Assembly (NCBI GenBank): GCA_020466095.1
Contig: CM035807.1
Location: forward strand, 115,299,624 to 115,363,623
Origin: Chlorops oryzae
Lineage: Eukaryota; Arthropoda; Insecta; Diptera; Chloropidae
Direction of reading: 5' to 3'
DNA: 64,000 bases
How positions within the stretch are numbered: the first letter of the stretch is position 1; the number at the start of each line of letters is the position of its first letter. A program made the position numbers and the translations under genes. The notes beneath the pieces are model-generated. The model searched no databases, was not told the DNA's origin, and saw only the letters and a list, made by a program, of their open reading frames with translations. Below are positions 59,131 to 64,000 of the stretch, one piece after another.

Positions 59131-61254
59131 ATTGATTGGCTATCATATAGGCAGTGCAATTTTCAACTGTAAGCCTGGAAGTATGCAACGTGGTTTTGTT
59201 ATAATGTTTTGGAAAAGATAACCGGACATAGCTTTGGAACTATAAGAGTAAAATCCGAATTTCCTTTAACAAATTACAATCGAATTCGTACTCTTTGAAA
59301 TTGCATCATTACTTTCAACCATTTTCATATAAAAGTAAGAAATTTTGAGGCCTTCTTTTTTTGACGCCCGATTTTGTTCGTAAAAATGTCTACTTAAGAT
59401 GCCTAAATAGCCTATAAAGTTAGTATATTTTGCAGTTTATGTAAGTGAGAACAAAGATTGTATACTATTCCCCAGACTAATACCTAAAAATTCTGAAAAT
59501 CATTGCTTATGAAGAAGCTATCTCCAAAAATTTGGAAATGTGGGGGTTTTGAGGCAAATCTGCTAAGCGCAACCTTTAAACCTTTTACGAAAAATCTGAA
59601 AAAATTCTCAAAAATACTTTGACCTATAAGCTTTCGGAAACCTTACGTTCTACTATTAAATTGGAAAAAAAATTTTTTTTGGGACACCCTAATATAGCTC
59701 TATAATTTCTTATATACATATATAGCAAAAAAAATTTTGTTTTTTTCAAATTGAAGACTGAAGATTTTTCTTTAAAAAAACTCTGATTTTAGATTTGTCG
59801 GATGAATTTGAAAAAATTGAAAAAATGACACCTTGCTAGGTACAATGTCCCAGAAAATGTTTCAATCAAATTCTTTCAAGGGATTAATGAGCTTCATTGG
59901 AATTTCGAAAAACAAAAATCCCTCAAAAATCATTATAAAAAATTTTTTCTTACGTGATTCATTTAAAAAAAAAGGAGGTGCGGTAATTCCGTATGGAGAA
60001 CAAAACGAGTCCTGAAGCTTATCGTAAATGGAACTAATTGCATGATGCATTAAGGGCGGCGAAGACAAAAGCACTCGAGCGTGTGTGAGCGTGTGACCTG
60101 CGGATATGTATGCATAAATTTCTGCTCGTGTTTACACGAGTTTACAAACTCTTAACGCTACAGTGTTTTATTGTGTATATATGTGTGTGTGTGTGTGTGC
60201 GTTTGTGTGGCTGAACGTGTTAAAGATAACAAAGCGATTCTGTAACGACGGGTAGTAAATCGGCTCATAAGCGGTTAACTTTCAAGAACAAAACTCATTC
60301 CTTTTATGCTTGCAAAACGATGAAATAATGAAACGATGAAAAAAATATGAAGGCAACAGTTGACAAGAGTTTCGCATTCAGCGGCTAAGCCAAAGCCATC
60401 AGACGACACGCTTCTATAATAAAAAGCGAATTAATTCTTTCGAGTACGATGGAACTTTCTTTGTTCGCGTGAATGTGTGTTGGTGTTTTTGTCTGTTCCC
60501 TGCCGTAAATGAGCAGGCCAATTAACTTAAGGAGAATATACTTGGATGACTTGAAGTATGATTGACCAATATTTACATACAATTTCATAGTATAGAATCG
60601 ATAACGCATAATTTAGAGCATATTTTAAGGGGCAATTTATAGTTTTTTCCTCAGATTTTCCATTTTGCACAGTCAAAACGGAATCGAGGAGCGCTAAGAT
60701 GCAGTAATTGTGGTGAGAAGAACTGTCCAGTTGTAGTTATTCTAATATCTAATATTATCTTATCGGTTTGGGAGCTATGGGACGAAAATATTAAAAAGAA
60801 ATAAAAAAAAAATTAATAAAATTTTTGAGATTTTTGCAAACTGTAGCTATTAGATGGGAGTTTTTTCGAATCAATTAATATAAAAAATAATTTATTAAGT
60901 CTAGGGCTAAAACTTTGCCAAAGATAGGCGGAACAAATATTAAACGACTTACGAGATATAGCCATAAAAAGAGCGCAACTTAATTCTCGTCCAAATTGTT
61001 CCAGAACGATTTAAAAACAAATTAGAGCCAATCTGGAAAGACCAAAAAAAGGGAGTGGCTATATTTATCAAGTACTTTCAGAAAATGTAGCCAAATTTTG
61101 GTTTACATTCGATGGAGAAACTGGAGCCTCAAAGAGTTCGGCGAAGGAAGTGGAGGATTCTTTACTACTGGTGCAAATTACTTTCAATTGACCACAAAAG
61201 AGTTTAATCTTACATATTTTGAATTCTAGTTGATTAAATAACAATTAAGCTAAA
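59131..61254. other. Non-coding DNA with a GT repeat and a pogo-type fragment
   Basis: A (TG)n run is at about 60183-60200, and 'acgacttacgagatatagcc' at about 60945 with 'aacttaattctcg' belongs to the pogo-like internal repeat. No exon was recognised. Confidence 0.45.
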
Positions 61255-62268
61255 TTCGGTCCCTCCAGAATTCCTGTATATCCTTGAAAATTCTTTTTTA
61301 ATAAGCCTTTTTTCAAAATTTTATATCTCAAAAACTAATTAAGATAAGAATACGAAACAAACGTTGGCCGATTGCTAATATAACAAGAAATCAAAAAATT
61401 TTTTTTTAATTTTTACACTGAGAAAATTTTTCCAAAAAACTAAAAAGAAAATTTTAACAATTTTTTTCAGTGTATTCCCAGTTTGACGCCGCTCTACAAA
61501 TATTTTTTTTAAATACCTCTAAGTATTTGCTTTCATTTAGAAAAAAGTTTCATTCAAATTAAATGGCGCAACAGTGAGATATTAAAAAAATTACAAGTGC
61601 ACATAGATCAGACCTCACAGCTTTACCCCGTAAAAGCTCTTACACGTATAGCGTGTGTCGAATGAAAGCTTTCGTTTAGCAGCGAACGTGTGCGATTTCA
61701 GTCTTTCGAATTACTGGACATGTTCACCAATACATACACAAAAATAACAAAGCTTTTTGTTTGCTTGTATGTGTAGCTCTCCGACGTGTGCAGGTCTGAC
61801 ATAGATGCTCAAGTACTAAATATCCAGATGAACAAACGGTGACAAATATGTTAATAACACTCATACGGCATGTTTTTAAAAATTTAAGATCTCCAGAAAT
61901 AATTAAGATAAAATACAAACAAACGGTGATTATTGTTAATAAAACAAGGTATTTTAAAAAATAAAGGTTTTAAAATAATTAAAAAAATGTTAATTTTTTT
62001 TTCTTTTTGTGCAAAAATTTTTCTCAGTGTAAAATTTAAAAATAAATTTTCTATATTCCTTGTTTTATTAACAATAAGCCACCGTTTGTTTCATCTTCTT
62101 ATCTTAATTAGTTTTTGAGATATAAAATTTTGAAAAAAGGCTTATTAAAAAACGATTTTCAGGGATATTTCAAGGACCGTTCAAAATGTGTTTTTAGATG
62201 GCACCTATCGAAAAATCACCAAAATTTAAAAATTCCTTTCATGATGCCGCAACCCGTCAGACCCTTTT
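61255..62268. mobile_element. Foldback-type element, copy 3
   Basis: Left half from 'ccttgaaaattcttttttaa' and right half to 'gatgccgcaacccgtcagac' are inverted copies matching 49759-51106. It is interrupted by the insertion 61609-61798. Confidence 0.78.
61609..61798. mobile_element. hAT-like MITE, 190 bp, nested
   Basis: Ends CAGACCT and AGGTCTG are flanked by perfect 8-bp duplications ACATAGAT (61601-61608 and 61799-61806). The uninterrupted sequence 'gtgcacatagatgctc' in the other foldback copies (e.g. about 50180) gives the empty site. Confidence 0.9.
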
Positions 62269-62324
62269 TCGCATATTCAGAGCGTCTACAGCTCTGAGGT
62301 CTTGGCTGTAACCCCAGTTATAAT

Positions 62325-62565
62325 TAGAGCTGTCAAAAATATGCATTTATAGATTTAAAGCATACTTTATGGAGTAAAAATTTTTTTCAACTCGCATAAA
62401 GTTAAGATTCAAATAGATTTTTAACTTCAATAAGAATTTTTATGAAGGTAGAAAAGCCGTTTTAAGTTCAACTTCACTAGACTTATTCGCAAAATGTTGG
62501 TAAGAAAAGTTTTTCCCCCATAAAGTATGCTTTAAATTTATAAATGCATGTTTTTGACAGCTCTA
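62325..62565. mobile_element. Palindromic hAT-like MITE, copy F with a third end sequence
   Basis: Ends TAGAGCTGTCAAAAATATGC and, read inward, TAGAGCTGTCAAAAACATGC; interior as in the other copies. Perfect 8-bp duplications GTTATAAT (62317-62324 and 62566-62573). Confidence 0.9.
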
Positions 62566-62573
62566 GTTATAAT

Positions 62574-63702
62574 ATAATCATAGAATTGAATAAGTGAGTA
62601 CCCAGTACCGTTATTGACTAATCATGGATTAGTCCAACTTTTCTACAGGGGCCTTAACTTCTTTTTGCGTGTGCTGTGAAGCGTGTGAAGCGTTCAAATC
62701 CAATGATTAAAAGCGCATTAAATTTTGATGAAAAAAAAGAATGGGGGGAATTCATCGTAAATGAATATTTTGCGTTACGAACTCAATTGTTCGTTACGCT
62801 TTTATTTGGATTTCCATAGTTTAATTTCCTACTCAATGTTGGCTAATTCGCGTACATTTTTTGGGGGTCTAATATTAGCTCGGTTAGACTCTGTCGCACA
62901 CGCATTTTAAATACGCACAATCAACTCGTAAATTAAGCGGAAATAATAGCGCCATGACATACCAAAAGCGTGTCGCATATGTATGTGTCGCGAGCTCATT
63001 TTCATACCTCTCTCTCTCTCTCTCTCCCTCTCTTTCTCTCGCTTGATTTCTCGATTAAGGCTTAACGAGTATTCGTCCTTCCTTGGCTTTGTTCGTTCAG
63101 TTGGTTGTTCTCTATCTGATTAATGCCATAGATCTACCAGACTCGCTGATGCTCGTGGACGGAAAGTGAATAAAGCTGAGACTGGGCCGCTCCTGGTTTG
63201 CCCCTGGCACCCGTTATGGTTTGTTAATGCTATGCTTTTCTCTCTGTTTGCCATTGTTCATCGTTGTCGGCTGCTGCTGCCTTCCCTGCTCCTGCAATAT
63301 TTGCCTGATGAGGCGGCTTATTTATTACATTTGTTGCATTATTGCTGTTGTTGGCTGTTGTTAATTTCTCATAATGAATTGTTATTGTAATCTGAAATGC
63401 GTACAGAGTCATGTGAATCCCACAACAGTTTCGCTTAAACATTGTGATGTGAGTGTCAAAGGTACACGACGACGATGACACCATTCGAGTCGACGGCTTC
63501 AAGCGAAGCCGATGATCTTTAAGTGATACATATGAGTGTTTTTAGCTGACGATGAACCGGATTGAGGGCGGGTGGAAAATGAAAAGGCATCAAGAAAAGA
63601 GGACGAAAATTAAAAAGGAGAAGCCTTTTCATTATTATCTGAATGACAGGAGGATTTTAAAAGAGCTTGGTTGGGTCTGTTTTCACATTTTTGTTATATC
63701 AC
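62574..63702. other. Non-coding DNA with a CT repeat
   Basis: A (CT)n run is at about 63007-63045. Unique sequence otherwise; no exon was recognised. Confidence 0.4.
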
Positions 63703-63704
63703 TA

Positions 63705-64000
63705 CACCGAGAGAAAAAGGTAGTTATATTAACTGAAAAAGCAGGTTAAAATAACCGAGTTCACCGTTAATTGTTAACTTATGTACAGTAGCGGTCAACT
63801 CAACAGTACAAACACAGTCAATAAGGATATAACTACCTGCCGCCAGCAGGGATAGAACCCCGAAGCTCACGACTGTCGAGTCACCGTTTAAAGCACTGAG
63901 CTATCGAAACCTCCGGAGACGGTTGATCAGCGAATTTGAACATAAAAAGTAACTGTTTTTCAACTGTTCATTTGACTGCCTTTTTCAGTGCATTTACAGT
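63705..64000. mobile_element. TA-flanked element with tRNA-like module, cut by the window end
   Basis: It begins TA-CACCGAGAGAAAAAGG, like 29497. Near 63838 the sequence jumps from 'ggatataactacctg' straight to 'ccgccagcagggatagaac', so the middle of the element is deleted while tRNA-like module 1 (minus strand, about 63840-63915) is kept. Confidence 0.82.

Overview
The window looks like nuclear DNA of a fly (Diptera), probably a higher fly with a transposon-rich genome. The evidence is A+T-rich composition, short GT-AG introns between conserved exons, a clear KIAA0319-like gene, and mini-me/DINE-type elements with a (GTCY)n core. No prokaryotic features, rRNA genes or CRISPR arrays were seen. 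The species cannot be named from sequence alone.

Coding content is low and sits at the left end and in the middle. (1) 926-6458, plus strand: a complete ten-exon KIAA0319/KIAA0319L-type membrane glycoprotein with signal peptide, MANSC/MANEC domain, about five PKD domains, EGF-like cysteine clusters, one transmembrane helix and a YxxPhi-bearing tail. (2) 8551-15430, minus strand, convergent with gene 1: a five-exon, histidine- and proline-rich single-pass membrane protein that I cannot name. (3) 42592-43265, plus strand: the first coding exon of a type II membrane protein (possibly a Golgi glycosyltransferase or sulfotransferase), followed by a good splice donor. Its other exons are not visible here, so 43266-64000 is probably its first intron. 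Genes 1 and 2 each carry one apparent +1 base that breaks an otherwise perfect exon chain.

The rest is intergenic or intronic DNA built largely from non-autonomous transposons. By terminal repeats and target-site duplications (TSDs) these fall into: PIF/Harbinger-like MITEs (3-bp TWA TSD; 2695, 4831, 21542, 46385, 46519); a palindromic hAT-like family (8-bp TSD; 20584, 20829, 35389, 35827, 58880, 62325) plus other hAT-like elements (33264, 39730, 61609); TTAA-flanked piggyBac-like elements (18236, 53365, 55953); TA-flanked elements with CACNGAGA-type ends (28471, 29497, 32939, 54222, 63705), some carrying tRNA-like modules; a pogo-like element filling an intron of gene 1 (3703); mini-me/DINE elements; and a roughly 1.3-kb foldback family (38961, 49759, 61255). 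Large tandem arrays are also present: a 20-copy 43-bp hairpin minisatellite between the convergent genes, an ACAGACGGATGG array, an AAAATTC array, a 266-bp pure polypyrimidine tract, and others.

The most interesting signals are: the palindromic hAT-like family whose outermost terminal repeats differ between copies but always match within a copy; the tRNA-like Pol III promoter modules carried inside TA-flanked elements; the hairpin minisatellite; and three long inverted repeats in the presumed first intron of gene 3, which could make fold-back RNA. Nothing here can be claimed as a new functional system from sequence alone.
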